A stretch of DNA of 64,000 nucleotides from Paenibacillus terrigena DSM 21567 (GCF_000374845.1 NZ_KB895430.1:1-64000); one strand, 5' to 3'. Positions 55,294-63,363 are shown, counted from the stretch's first letter. Program-made: numbers and translations. The notes: generated by a model not told the origin, from the letters alone.

Positions 55294-55726
55294 AAGCTGC
55301 CTTCGAGTACCGATACGTCACAAACTGATGTATTGCGGTAGGGAGTATAAATTCAGCCGGTTTTCCTTCGATTCTACGAATGTGTATCGTTTTGATAACA
55401 GGTGCGAGTGCATTGAGCAAATCCATAGCATGGTTCGCTAAGGCATATTCATAATAAATGCTCTGTAAATAATCGCCGTCAAGAATTTTACGTGTTAGTT
55501 CTAGTTTTTCTTCCTGTACATCACCATGGGACTGCAGGGACAATCGAAGTAATACATAGCATCCCAAAATACATTGCCGCCGCGCATCATCCATATCATA
55601 TTCATTCAGAAAATGAGCCATTTCTTTCACCCAGCGGGTGTTCACTTCAATCGCAATGCCAGCATCGGGTGCTAATTGCTGCATTAATTGTTCGAACGTC
55701 TGTGTCATTAATTGGCTTGTACTCAT
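55280..55726 (-). CDS. HepS-like heptaprenyl diphosphate synthase component 1 (short)
   Basis: A 148-residue helical protein. The segment RKILDGDYLQSIYYEYALANHAMDLLNAL resembles the conserved GDY...YY motif of HepS, the non-catalytic subunit of two-part heptaprenyl synthases. Classical HepS is about 250 residues, so this is a reduced form. Position directly before, and overlapping, a DmkB/HepT-like gene supports the assignment. AGGTGATGAATC precedes the ATG. If right, the EET quinone tail would be made by a dedicated heterodimer. The identity is moderately sure. Confidence 0.65.
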   Translation of the reverse strand: MSTSQLMTQTFEQLMQQLAPDAGIAIEVNTRWVKEMAHFLNEYDMDDARRQCILGCYVLLRLSLQSHGDVQEEKLELTRKILDGDYLQSIYYEYALANHAMDLLNALAPVIKTIHIRRIEGKPAEFILPTAIHQFVTYRYSKAAYEVI

Positions 55727-55757
55727 GATTCATCACCTGCTTTTCCTCTGAAAATAA

Positions 55758-55801
55758 GGAGGGCGTAATGCAGCAAGACCCGCAATACGCTCCTTTTTTT
55801 A
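55758..55801. terminator. Hairpin between ndh2 and hepS-like gene
   Basis: GGAGGGCGTAATGC and GCAATACGCTCC form an imperfect stem. The T run (seven) is on the plus strand; on the minus strand, in the ndh2 direction, only TTATTTTC follows, so termination there is likely partial and allows read-through to hepS-dmkB. Confidence 0.55.
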
Positions 55802-55841
55802 TGGCTGACAGGTACCCAGACCTATAACCTTAACCTCTAGT

Positions 55842-57689
55842 TTAATCTGCGTATAAATACCATTTCTTGACGAACGGAATTTTGCGCCAGATGCGTTTCA
55901 AATGCGGGTACAGGTAGTAGTCCATACCAAGCGTACTGCCGGAACCTCCGATTAACGCGACACCTGCGAACAAGTACCAGAGCATTTCGTAAGGAGCCAT
56001 ACCAGATGTCCAGATCATCAACCCCATTGCAACCGTACCAATGGATGCTACCGATGTGAACAGGCCTACGATGAGCATGAGACCGAAGATGATCTCTCCG
56101 CATACCATAGCAGCTTGGAATATCGATGCTAGTGCAGTATACCCGCCATCGCTCGTGTAGAAGAACATATCCATCGTTCCCTTGACCATGCTGCTAATAA
56201 AGTCAGGAACCGGCAGTGCCTCGACAGCCGTTTTTACGGCTTCCCCTGCTGCTGCTACAGCTTCAGTCGCACCCGAAGTACCGTCAACAGCTTTAGCTGG
56301 GATCAAGAAAATATTGCCCGGATCTTCCAAAATTTTCGGTAACTTCGCAAGACCTTCTTTTAACCACATCGCACCAACGAATATCCGAAGAGGTACGAGC
56401 CAGAAGTTCGGGGAACGCTTGGACAAGTGTCCGCCCACGAAGCTCCGACGATTTGGTACATGGAAGAACTCATGAAGCATATAGGAATAACATTTATTAA
56501 ATCCACACACTTGGAATAAATAGAACAAGTTAATGAAATGCTTGAAGAACATAGCCATGAAGCCTGTGAACATGAACATTTTCTTCGGTGTACCGATATT
56601 CGCTACCCCGTAGCGTCCACCGATACATACCATCGTCCCGTGGAATACCGGCTTGTATGGCTTCTGCTGAGCTTGTCCCGTAATCACAGCGTGAATGTTA
56701 TTCGCAATGAGTGGCGCTGCGTTCTCCGCATTCTCAACCATCTGTGGAACAGGACGTTCTTCGCCTTCTGGGATGTAGAAGATGTTATCGCCGACGACGT
56801 ATACGTTTTTGTGATCAATACTTTGCAAATGCTCGTTCGTTACGATCCGTTTTCTACCCTTTTGTTCTAGATCCAATTCGCCTACCAAATCCGAACCTTC
56901 GACACCCGCCGTCCAGATAACGGTGTTCGCTTCGAGGTCCCCGGATTCTCCGAGACTTACGGACGTTGGCGATACGCCTGTAATTTGCGTACCTGTGATG
57001 ACTTCGATGCCCAGTTTATCAAGACGCTGCTTTGCTTTCTGGATCAGCTTGTCTGGTAGAATCGGCAAGATTTTTGGTGCCATATCGGCAACAACAAGAC
57101 GTACTTCCGATTTATCCAGGTAGAACTCTTTGCACAATTGCTCCTTGTATTCACCAAGCTCACCGATCATCTCAATCCCCGTGAAGCCTGCACCTACAAC
57201 AACGAACGTCAACATACGTTTACGGACTGCTGGATCGGTTTCTTTCACAGCTCTGATGAACATATTTCGGATTTGTTCTCTTAGTGCAACAGCATCTTCA
57301 TAAGACCATAACGAGAATGCATGCTCCTCTGCACCTGGAATACCGAAGTACGACGGCTTACAGCCTGTACCGATAACTAAGTAATCGTAGTTATAGCTTT
57401 TGTTATGTTTCGAATGAAGTGTATTGGCATTAAAATCAATGTTGGCAATATCGTCGAGCACCACATCGACATTACGTCCGGCAAAAATCTTCTTCAGATC
57501 GACTTTGATCGAATCTTCCTCAACGCGTGCTGCTGCAACTTCGTGTAATTCGGTTAGGAGTGTATGGTATGGCTTGCGATCGATGAGTGTGATTTCAACG
57601 CCGGATCCCTTTTTGAACTTCTTCGCTAATTTCTTAGCCGTTAGTACGCCTCCGTAACCTCCACCAAGAACGATAATTTTCTTATTCAT
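55842..57689 (-). CDS. ndh2: Type II NADH dehydrogenase with DoxX-like membrane extension (EET Ndh2)
   Basis: A 615-residue protein; the ATG at 57689 follows GAGGTG. The N-terminal 400 residues are an NDH-2 flavoprotein: KIIVLGGGYGGVLTA (FAD), TFVVVGAGFTGIEMIGEL (NADH) and NVYVVGDN. The remaining 200 residues form a four-helix DoxX-like domain, an extension also found in the EET-specific Ndh2 of Listeria. Positive-inside reasoning puts the loop after the first helix outside. That loop contains DGTSGAT (D469-T475), which matches the target motif of ApbE FMN transferases. It would pass electrons from NADH to the dedicated quinone. It follows pplA in the same operon. Confidence 0.9.
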   Translation of the reverse strand: MNKKIIVLGGGYGGVLTAKKLAKKFKKGSGVEITLIDRKPYHTLLTELHEVAAARVEEDSIKVDLKKIFAGRNVDVVLDDIANIDFNANTLHSKHNKSYNYDYLVIGTGCKPSYFGIPGAEEHAFSLWSYEDAVALREQIRNMFIRAVKETDPAVRKRMLTFVVVGAGFTGIEMIGELGEYKEQLCKEFYLDKSEVRLVVADMAPKILPILPDKLIQKAKQRLDKLGIEVITGTQITGVSPTSVSLGESGDLEANTVIWTAGVEGSDLVGELDLEQKGRKRIVTNEHLQSIDHKNVYVVGDNIFYIPEGEERPVPQMVENAENAAPLIANNIHAVITGQAQQKPYKPVFHGTMVCIGGRYGVANIGTPKKMFMFTGFMAMFFKHFINLFYLFQVCGFNKCYSYMLHEFFHVPNRRSFVGGHLSKRSPNFWLVPLRIFVGAMWLKEGLAKLPKILEDPGNIFLIPAKAVDGTSGATEAVAAAGEAVKTAVEALPVPDFISSMVKGTMDMFFYTSDGGYTALASIFQAAMVCGEIIFGLMLIVGLFTSVASIGTVAMGLMIWTSGMAPYEMLWYLFAGVALIGGSGSTLGMDYYLYPHLKRIWRKIPFVKKWYLYAD

Positions 57690-57717
57690 GGGAGTCACCT
57701 CTTTATCCGTATTTTAC

Positions 57718-57747
57718 GAAGAAACCCCCGCTGTATACGCAGCAGGG
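57718..57747 (-). terminator. Weak terminator between pplA and ndh2
   Basis: On the minus strand CCCTGCTG pairs with CAGCGGGG around CGTATA, but the tail is only TTTCTTC. It probably reduces transcription past pplA, giving more PplA than Ndh2. Confidence 0.6.
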
Positions 57748-57771
57748 ATATCCTTCTGTGAACTTCGTTTA

Positions 57772-58659
57772 TTACTTTTTCGCACCTTCAAGTGCTTTAG
57801 TAACCAAATCAACAAATGGGCTCACAGTGATAGTTACACCTGATACTGCATCCGATTTACCTTCTCCATTTAGAGAAAATGCTGCTGGATCTTGCTTCTC
57901 GATCAAGAATTGCTCCGCTTTTTGAGCTTCTTCGTGCCATTCCCCAGCTGCGTTGCCTTTTTCTTTCATACCGTACTTACCATCTTTGGACAATTTCTTC
58001 TTCGTGTCGCCGCCGTCTTTCGCTTGTGCATCCCAGTTCGCTGCAACGATGTTACCGTTCAATACAGTAAGATCAACAGTATATTTAAAGCCGCCATCGT
58101 CAAAATTAGCTTCTTCTGCGTGATAAGCTCCGTCTTTATAAGGGCCTGGCTCAACAACGCCTGCTGCTAGTGCTTTTTCAGCAAGCTCTGCGAATGGGCT
58201 AACGGTGATCGTAACGCCAGTGATCGCATCCGTCTTACCTTCTGCATTGGTTGTAATTGCCTTAGGATCTTGCTTCTCGATCAAGAATTGCTCTGCTTTT
58301 TCAGCTTCTTCGTGCCATTCTCCTAATGCTTTACCTTTATCTTTCATGCCGTACTTGCCTTCTTTGGATAGAGCTTTCTTATCCGGGCCGCCAGCCTCGT
58401 TAATGCCTGTCCAGTTCGCGGACGTAATTTTGCCGCCTTCCACTTGCAATGTTACAGCGTATTTCCAGCCATCTGTGAACTCAGGTTGTTCAGCATAATA
58501 TGTTCCATCTGCGTAAGTGCCTTGCTCTGCAGTTGTTTTGTCAGTTGTAGTGGACTCTGTTGTTGTTTCTGGCTTCGTAGTTTCTGTTTTGCCACCGCAT
58601 CCTGCAAGAAGACCAGCGACAAGCATAGTTGTCAGAAATAATAGAGATATTTTTTTCAT
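57772..58659 (-). CDS. pplA: FMN-binding surface lipoprotein PplA
   Basis: A 295-residue lipoprotein, lipobox LLAGC with Cys21, then a Thr-rich spacer. Two tandem FMN-binding domains follow (about 50-165 and 172-292). Each has an YADGTYYAE/YKDGAYHAE start, an EWHEEAxKAEQFLIEKQDP helix and a flavinylation motif: DAITGVT (T150) and DAVSGVT (T276). The consensus for ApbE targets is D-x-x-[ST]-G-A-T; both sites here have Val for Ala. PplA is the terminal electron carrier of flavin-based EET in Listeria. It is first in the pplA-ndh2-hepS-dmkB operon. TAGGAGGGTCTATACC precedes the ATG. Confidence 0.92.
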   Translation of the reverse strand: MKKISLLFLTTMLVAGLLAGCGGKTETTKPETTTESTTTDKTTAEQGTYADGTYYAEQPEFTDGWKYAVTLQVEGGKITSANWTGINEAGGPDKKALSKEGKYGMKDKGKALGEWHEEAEKAEQFLIEKQDPKAITTNAEGKTDAITGVTITVSPFAELAEKALAAGVVEPGPYKDGAYHAEEANFDDGGFKYTVDLTVLNGNIVAANWDAQAKDGGDTKKKLSKDGKYGMKEKGNAAGEWHEEAQKAEQFLIEKQDPAAFSLNGEGKSDAVSGVTITVSPFVDLVTKALEGAKK

Positions 58660-58721
58660 GGTATAGACCCTCCTAGTATGGTTTCACATAATCAATTGTT
58701 TGTGAATTTTATCTCAAAGTA

Positions 58722-58730
58722 ATTCTATCA
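58722..58730 (-). promoter_or_regulatory. Extended -10 of pplA promoter
   Basis: The minus strand reads TGATAGAAT, an extended -10. It predicts transcription start near 58715, 56 bases before the pplA ATG. The -35 zone is occupied by an FNR/CRP-type box centred at -41.5. Confidence 0.6.
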
Positions 58731-58748
58731 GAATTTTAATCAGATTCA

Positions 58749-58764
58749 TGTGACTTAAATCACA
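58749..58764. promoter_or_regulatory. FNR/CRP-family operator 1 of pplA
   Basis: TGTGACTTAAATCACA fits the TGTGA-N6-TCACA consensus with no mismatch. Its centre is 41.5 bases upstream of the predicted start, the geometry of a class II activator site. Confidence 0.78.
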
Positions 58765-58768
58765 TTCA

Positions 58769-58784
58769 TGTGATCCAAATCACA
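58769..58784. promoter_or_regulatory. FNR/CRP-family operator 2 of pplA
   Basis: TGTGATCCAAATCACA also fits the consensus fully. It lies exactly 20 bases (about two helical turns) further upstream, centred at -61.5, so two dimers could bind on one face. Confidence 0.76.
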
Positions 58785-58826
58785 TTCCTTTTTTCTGGTT
58801 ACATGACTCCTGCCAGTTATTAGAAT

Positions 58827-58857
58827 AAAAAGAGAGGCCAGCGTTTGCTGCCTCCCT
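58827..58857 (-). terminator. Terminator after the glucosaminidase gene
   Basis: On the minus strand GGGAGGCAGC and GCTGGCCTCTC form an imperfect stem (one bulge), followed by TTTTTATTC. Confidence 0.65.
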
Positions 58858-58864
58858 ATTTGAT

Positions 58865-59506
58865 CTATTTTAACCGCGTCAGTACGATTGTGTTTAACCA
58901 AGTCAGCTCGGATAGTGTTAGTTCACTTTTCTTCACCTTGTCAAGCCAGCTTGGATCGGTAATATATCCTTTTTGGATGAGATCATCAATGGCTGTCACG
59001 AGCATTGTCTGTTGATTTGCAGTCAGGTTCAATGTATTCTCCTCCTCTGTCGATGTGGCATCATATACGTAGAGATGGTACTGATCGATCAATTGAATCA
59101 GCAGCTTCGGATAATTGGGATCTGTCGCATATCCGCCTTGATATACCGCCTGTGATGCCGTTTTATAATCCGCCCCAATAACTTTGCGATACCGCATTGG
59201 ATTACCTTTGGTCCCGTTTAGCAGCAGATTAGCATGGTCATCAATAGAATCTTGCCAGCTGGGGTAGGCTCGGAAAGAAGCTATAATGGTATACGGCTTG
59301 CCATCAGGCCCATATTCTGTCGTGGTCCAGGAGCTGTTCCCGCCTTTAATCCCGAATAGATTATTCTGCTTCACGGTTAATGATGAACTACCCCAGGAGC
59401 TTTCCAGCGCTGCTTGTGCAATGGTTAATGATGCAGGGATGCCGGTCTGATGCATACTGCGAATCGCCATGGGTGCTATTCTAGCGATAAACTGATGTGG
59501 ATCCAT
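58865..59506 (-). CDS. Glucosaminidase-domain cell-wall hydrolase (GH73 type)
   Basis: A peptidoglycan N-acetylglucosaminidase of about 213 residues. The start at 59506 (MDPHQFIARIAPMA) follows AAAGGGGG; a longer frame adds an implausible leader. The core shows PASLTIAQAALESSWGSS (catalytic glutamate), NNLFGIKG, SFRAYPSWQDSIDDHANLL and QGGYATDPNYPKLLIQLI, as in FlgJ/LytG enzymes. No signal peptide is seen with this start, so it may be exported by another route or with phage-like release. A helical tail of 60 residues follows. Confidence 0.87.
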   Translation of the reverse strand: MDPHQFIARIAPMAIRSMHQTGIPASLTIAQAALESSWGSSSLTVKQNNLFGIKGGNSSWTTTEYGPDGKPYTIIASFRAYPSWQDSIDDHANLLLNGTKGNPMRYRKVIGADYKTASQAVYQGGYATDPNYPKLLIQLIDQYHLYVYDATSTEEENTLNLTANQQTMLVTAIDDLIQKGYITDPSWLDKVKKSELTLSELTWLNTIVLTRLK

Positions 59507-59607
59507 GTCACATTCCCCCTTTCTACGATTCGGATTGCTTTCTTGTACGATATGATATAGTATGCACGCACTTGCTAGAGGGACAAGGCGTATTGCGGAC
59601 GAACGAC

Positions 59608-59642
59608 AAAAAAACCTGCACAGCACAAGGCCGTACAGGTTC
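59608..59642 (-). terminator. Terminator of the sugar-acid operon
   Basis: On the minus strand ACCTGTACGGC and GCTGTGCAGGT form a stem with G-U pairs and are followed by seven T. It lies 34 bases after the FAH-family stop. Confidence 0.85.
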
Positions 59643-59675
59643 CATGTATATGAGTTTATGATAATAATAATAGGA

Positions 59676-60560
59676 TTACACTTCCGCGATGAACCGATTC
59701 GTTAATGATCCTAGCTTCTCAATCTCTATCGTTACGACATCACCCGGCTGCAGGTAGACACGTTGTTCTGGCGGTAATCCAAGAACGACGCCTTCTGGTG
59801 TACCTGTCAAGATGATATCTCCAGGCACCAATGTCATATGCTTCGAGATGTAACTGACAATCTCGTCACATGGGAAAATCATGTCGGATGTGTTCGAGTT
59901 CTGACGCACCTCACCATTGACAATCGCTCGAATGAATAGTTGGTTCGGATCGCCAACTTCATCAGCCGACACCAAGTAAGGTCCAAGCGGACTGAAATCA
60001 TCGCATGTTTTGCCTAACAACCATTGATGGGTACGCATTTGCAAATCACGTGCGGATAGGTCATTGACTGCACAATAGCCAAATACATGATCCAATGCTT
60101 CCTCACGGGATACATTCTTCGTATTCTTCCCGATCACGATGACGAGCTCTGCTTCATAGTCAAGTTCCTTCGTCACGTTCGGTACGACGATCTCCGCTTG
60201 ATGTGATGTTAATGTATTATTGAATTTGTTGAACAGAATCGGATACGCCGGAATAGGGGCATTCGTCTCTTCTGCATGCTTCTTGTAGTTGAGACCAACA
60301 CAAATGATTTTGTTCGGTGCCGTGACGCAAGGCCCGTAAGTGATTGTCGACTCATCCAGCAATGCATCCCCCGATGTTCCGCATTGATCGACAATCGATT
60401 GGAGTTTATCTACTACTGCCTGTCCGCCTTGGATGACATCCATCACGTTCTGCGGCACGTGGTTGTCTCCTGCAGCTGCACGAGCCACATCCAATACCCC
60501 ATATGCTGTCTGAACACCAAGACGCTGCTGACCCTCTTCAATAAATGTTAACAGTTTCAC
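59676..60560 (-). CDS. Fumarylacetoacetate hydrolase-family protein
   Basis: A 294-residue FAH-fold enzyme. Hallmarks are KIICVGLNYKKHAEETN, PILFNKFNNTL, ELDYEAELVIVIGK (metal glutamates), FGYCAVNDLSARDLQ and DIILTGTPEGVVLGL. Such enzymes cleave or hydrolyse 2,4-diketo acids. In the non-phosphorylative L-fucose and L-rhamnose routes an FAH-family hydrolase splits the 2,4-diketo-3-deoxy acid to pyruvate and a hydroxy acid, and here it ends an operon with two SDRs and a split dehydratase. That pathway assignment is an inference. GTG start with AAGGAGG. Confidence 0.85.
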   Translation of the reverse strand: MKLLTFIEEGQQRLGVQTAYGVLDVARAAAGDNHVPQNVMDVIQGGQAVVDKLQSIVDQCGTSGDALLDESTITYGPCVTAPNKIICVGLNYKKHAEETNAPIPAYPILFNKFNNTLTSHQAEIVVPNVTKELDYEAELVIVIGKNTKNVSREEALDHVFGYCAVNDLSARDLQMRTHQWLLGKTCDDFSPLGPYLVSADEVGDPNQLFIRAIVNGEVRQNSNTSDMIFPCDEIVSYISKHMTLVPGDIILTGTPEGVVLGLPPEQRVYLQPGDVVTIEIEKLGSLTNRFIAEV

Positions 60561-60581
60561 GCTCGTGAACCTCCTTGTGTT

Positions 60582-61358
60582 TTAAGCATTCTTGCCGAAT
60601 ACAACGCCGCCGTCAATATAGAGCGGTGACCCCATCATAAATTTCGATTCGTCCGAAGCGAGGAATAGCGCAGCTTGCGCCACATCTTCAGGACGTCCTA
60701 GATCTCCGCTTAATTGGCGGGTCTTGAGGGAAGCATACGCCGCCTCTTGATTGTCACCATAGGATTTCTTCAAATAATCTTCAACGAATGGCGTGAGAAT
60801 CGTCCCTGGCAAGAGGGCGTTCACACGAATGTTATATGGTGCATAGTCCACTTGCATCGACTTGGTCAACGATAGTACCGCACCTTTGGTTGTCGCATAT
60901 GAACCGCGCTGTGCAAGCCCGATTTCAGCAATACAGGAAGACATATTAATGATCGATCCTGACTTTGCCTCCATCATATGGGGGAGAACATATTTGCTAG
61001 GCAAGAACACACCTTTGATGTTGATATTAATGACACGATCCCATGCCTCTTCTTCAATTTCATGCAGACGACCGACACCGCTTACGCCAGCATTGTTGAA
61101 GAGAACATCGATACGACCAAAACGCTCGATGATTTCTGCTACCATTGCCTGCACTTGGTCCGCTTTGGTTACATCGGCACGAATGAAGTGGGCGCGTCCG
61201 CCGGCACTTTCGATTTCTACTGCTGTTGCCTTGCCATGCTCCTCGTTCAGATCGTTAATAATGACAATAGCGCCTTCTTCCGCAAAACGTATCGCGGAAC
61301 TTTTCCCGATTCCCGAGCCTGATCCAGTAATTAACGTTACTTTATCCTTTAATCGCAT
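60582..61358 (-). CDS. SDR dehydrogenase (sugar or sugar-acid)
   Basis: A 258-residue classical short-chain dehydrogenase. Motifs are TGSGSGIGKSSA (cofactor), NNAGVSG, NMSSCIAEIG (serine) and YATTKGA (Tyr, Lys). The acidic residue after the second strand (INDLNEEHG) favours NAD over NADP. It is 21 bases ahead of the FAH-family gene. It may oxidise a 2-keto-3-deoxy sugar acid at C4, which would feed that hydrolase. AAAGGAGGAGCTCGT precedes the ATG. Confidence 0.86.
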   Translation of the reverse strand: MRLKDKVTLITGSGSGIGKSSAIRFAEEGAIVIINDLNEEHGKATAVEIESAGGRAHFIRADVTKADQVQAMVAEIIERFGRIDVLFNNAGVSGVGRLHEIEEEAWDRVININIKGVFLPSKYVLPHMMEAKSGSIINMSSCIAEIGLAQRGSYATTKGAVLSLTKSMQVDYAPYNIRVNALLPGTILTPFVEDYLKKSYGDNQEAAYASLKTRQLSGDLGRPEDVAQAALFLASDESKFMMGSPLYIDGGVVFGKNA

Positions 61359-61388
61359 ACGAGCTCCTCCTTTAGGTTCCTCGATGAA

Positions 61389-62183
61389 TTAGCGTTCCAT
61401 ATGATCGTCTGGCTGTGCAGCCTTCACCGTCAGACCGCCATCCACCATAAGCAAATGGCCGTTTACTTGCATCGCTTCTTCGGATGCTAAGAATACAACT
61501 GCATCGCCGATTTGACGTGCTGTACCGAGGCGTTTCATCGGATTCGCTTCAATCTCTTGTTGGCGGATCACTGGGCTTGCCAAGTAATCTGTGCACATAT
61601 CCGTATCCACGGTGCTTGGTCCCACGGCGTTTACGTTAATATTGAACTTCCCGAGCTCAATGGCCATTCCTTTTGTCAGCATGTTCGCTGCGGCCTTGGA
61701 GGATTGGTAATGCGGGATCACCGGACTTGTCACGACAAGGCTTGCTGTCGAGAGAACGTTGACAATTTTGCCGTAACGACGCTCGATCATGCCTTTCGCT
61801 GCGATCTGCGATGCTAAGAAAATTGCCTTTACGTTCGTGTTATACGTACGATCCCAAGTCTCTTCGGAGACATTCAAGAAGGATTCGAACGGAGCGATCC
61901 CAGCATTGTTCACGAGAATATCAACGGGTCCAAGCTCAGCTTCAACCTGTGCGAACATCGCCTCAACCTCGGATTTCTTCCCTACATCTGCACGTACGAC
62001 GATAGCACGTTGTCCAAGCGCCTCGACTTGTGCTTTGACCTTCTCGGCTAAATCCAAACTTTTTTCTGATGCGTAGTTAATCGCTACATCCGCACCTTCT
62101 TCAGCGAGACGAATGACAATCGCCTCACCAATCCCGCGGCTTCCTCCAGTTACTAACGCGACTCTCGATTTCAAACGGTTCAT
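61389..62183 (-). CDS. SDR dehydrogenase (second, sugar or sugar-acid)
   Basis: A 264-residue short-chain dehydrogenase with TGGSRGIGEAI, NNAGIAP and YQSSKAAAN. The start at 62183 (MNRLKSRVALVTGG) follows GGAAGGAG; the longer frame overlaps the dehydratase. The residue after strand two (NYASEKSLD) lacks the acidic NAD determinant, so cofactor use may differ from its neighbour. One SDR may oxidise the free sugar and the other the keto-deoxy acid. The order is not fixed by sequence. Confidence 0.86.
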   Translation of the reverse strand: MNRLKSRVALVTGGSRGIGEAIVIRLAEEGADVAINYASEKSLDLAEKVKAQVEALGQRAIVVRADVGKKSEVEAMFAQVEAELGPVDILVNNAGIAPFESFLNVSEETWDRTYNTNVKAIFLASQIAAKGMIERRYGKIVNVLSTASLVVTSPVIPHYQSSKAAANMLTKGMAIELGKFNINVNAVGPSTVDTDMCTDYLASPVIRQQEIEANPMKRLGTARQIGDAVVFLASEEAMQVNGHLLMVDGGLTVKAAQPDDHMER

Positions 62184-62202
62184 GTATGTTAATCTCCTTC
62201 CA

Positions 62203-63363
62203 TTACAATGTTGGTCCAATGCGGTTAATACTAAATTCTTGGTGACCTAGAATTTCAGCCTTGGTCTCTTTGCCGTCAGCTACTTCGACAATTTCTTGCC
62301 AGATCGATTCACCAGCTTCGTTCAGTCCGAGCGTACCTGCGAGCATCGCGCTCACGTCGACATCAAGGTTATCATTCATGGACTTGAAGACACGTTCGTT
62401 CCCTGTGATTTTAATGACCGGAATAACCGCTGCACCCGTTGGTGTTCCACGTCCCGTTGTGAAGCAGACAAGGTGTACACCACTCGCTGCCATACCCGAT
62501 ACGCACTCAATGTCATTTCCCGGGGAATCCATGAAATAGAGGCCTTTGCCAGGAATCGCTTCTGCATATTCAAAAGCACCGACAAGCGGCGAAGTTCCGC
62601 ATTTGCTAATGCAGCCTAGAGACTTCTCTTCAATCGTAGATAATCCCCCCGCAATATTCCCAGGGCTTGGGTTGCCGCCGCGCATATCTGCGCCCATTCG
62701 ATTGATCTCGACTTCGAACCGCTCAATATAATGATAGAGTTTGTCGGCGACTTCCTTCGAGCTGCAACGTGCAGCCATGACATGTTCTGCGCCGATAATC
62801 TCGGTTGTTTCACTAATAACGACCGTGCCGCCCTTCTCGATCAAGATGTCAGAAGCTACCCCCAGTGCTGGGTTGGATGCCATGCCTGACGTTGCATCGG
62901 ATCCGCCGCATTTAACCCCAATACGAAGCTCACTGATTGGCATATTTACGATAGGTAGTTGATCCAGCTCAGCACGTAGACGTTTCGCGATTTCGATCCC
63001 TTTCTGAATCGCCTTCACCGATCCGCCCACTTCTTGGATATCAATCACTTCAACCGGTTTGCCAGTCGCTCCAATGTCCTTCGCAAGCTCGTGCGGGTCA
63101 ATAACCTCGCACCCAAGGCTTACAATAATTACTGCTCCGACATTTGGATTTTTCCCTGTACCCGCGAGTGTCTCGAATGTACGTACTTTATCTGCGCCAA
63201 TCTGACTGCAGCCATGTTGATGCGGGATGGAAACGGTTCCAGGAACAGTCTGACTAATTCGATTGCATACTTGATTCGCACAAATGACCGTAGGAATAAC
63301 TAACAAATGATTTCGAATACCGTACTCGCCATTGGCGCGTTGATAACCTTTAATAAAGTCCAT
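62203..63363 (-). CDS. UxaA-family dehydratase, large subunit
   Basis: A 386-residue protein equal to the C-terminal domain of altronate/galactarate dehydratases. The metal and substrate motifs include RNHLLVIPTVICANQVCNR, PHQHGCSQIG, VSLGCEVID, KCGGSDATSG and MDSPGNDIECVSGMAASG. The small SAF-domain subunit is encoded 22 bases upstream, so the enzyme is split in two. Split UxaA pairs serve as fuconate-type dehydratase in the Campylobacter fucose locus and as sulfolactate sulfo-lyase (SuyAB). The substrate cannot be decided from sequence alone. Confidence 0.86.
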   Translation of the reverse strand: MDFIKGYQRANGEYGIRNHLLVIPTVICANQVCNRISQTVPGTVSIPHQHGCSQIGADKVRTFETLAGTGKNPNVGAVIIVSLGCEVIDPHELAKDIGATGKPVEVIDIQEVGGSVKAIQKGIEIAKRLRAELDQLPIVNMPISELRIGVKCGGSDATSGMASNPALGVASDILIEKGGTVVISETTEIIGAEHVMAARCSSKEVADKLYHYIERFEVEINRMGADMRGGNPSPGNIAGGLSTIEEKSLGCISKCGTSPLVGAFEYAEAIPGKGLYFMDSPGNDIECVSGMAASGVHLVCFTTGRGTPTGAAVIPVIKITGNERVFKSMNDNLDVDVSAMLAGTLGLNEAGESIWQEIVEVADGKETKAEILGHQEFSINRIGPTL

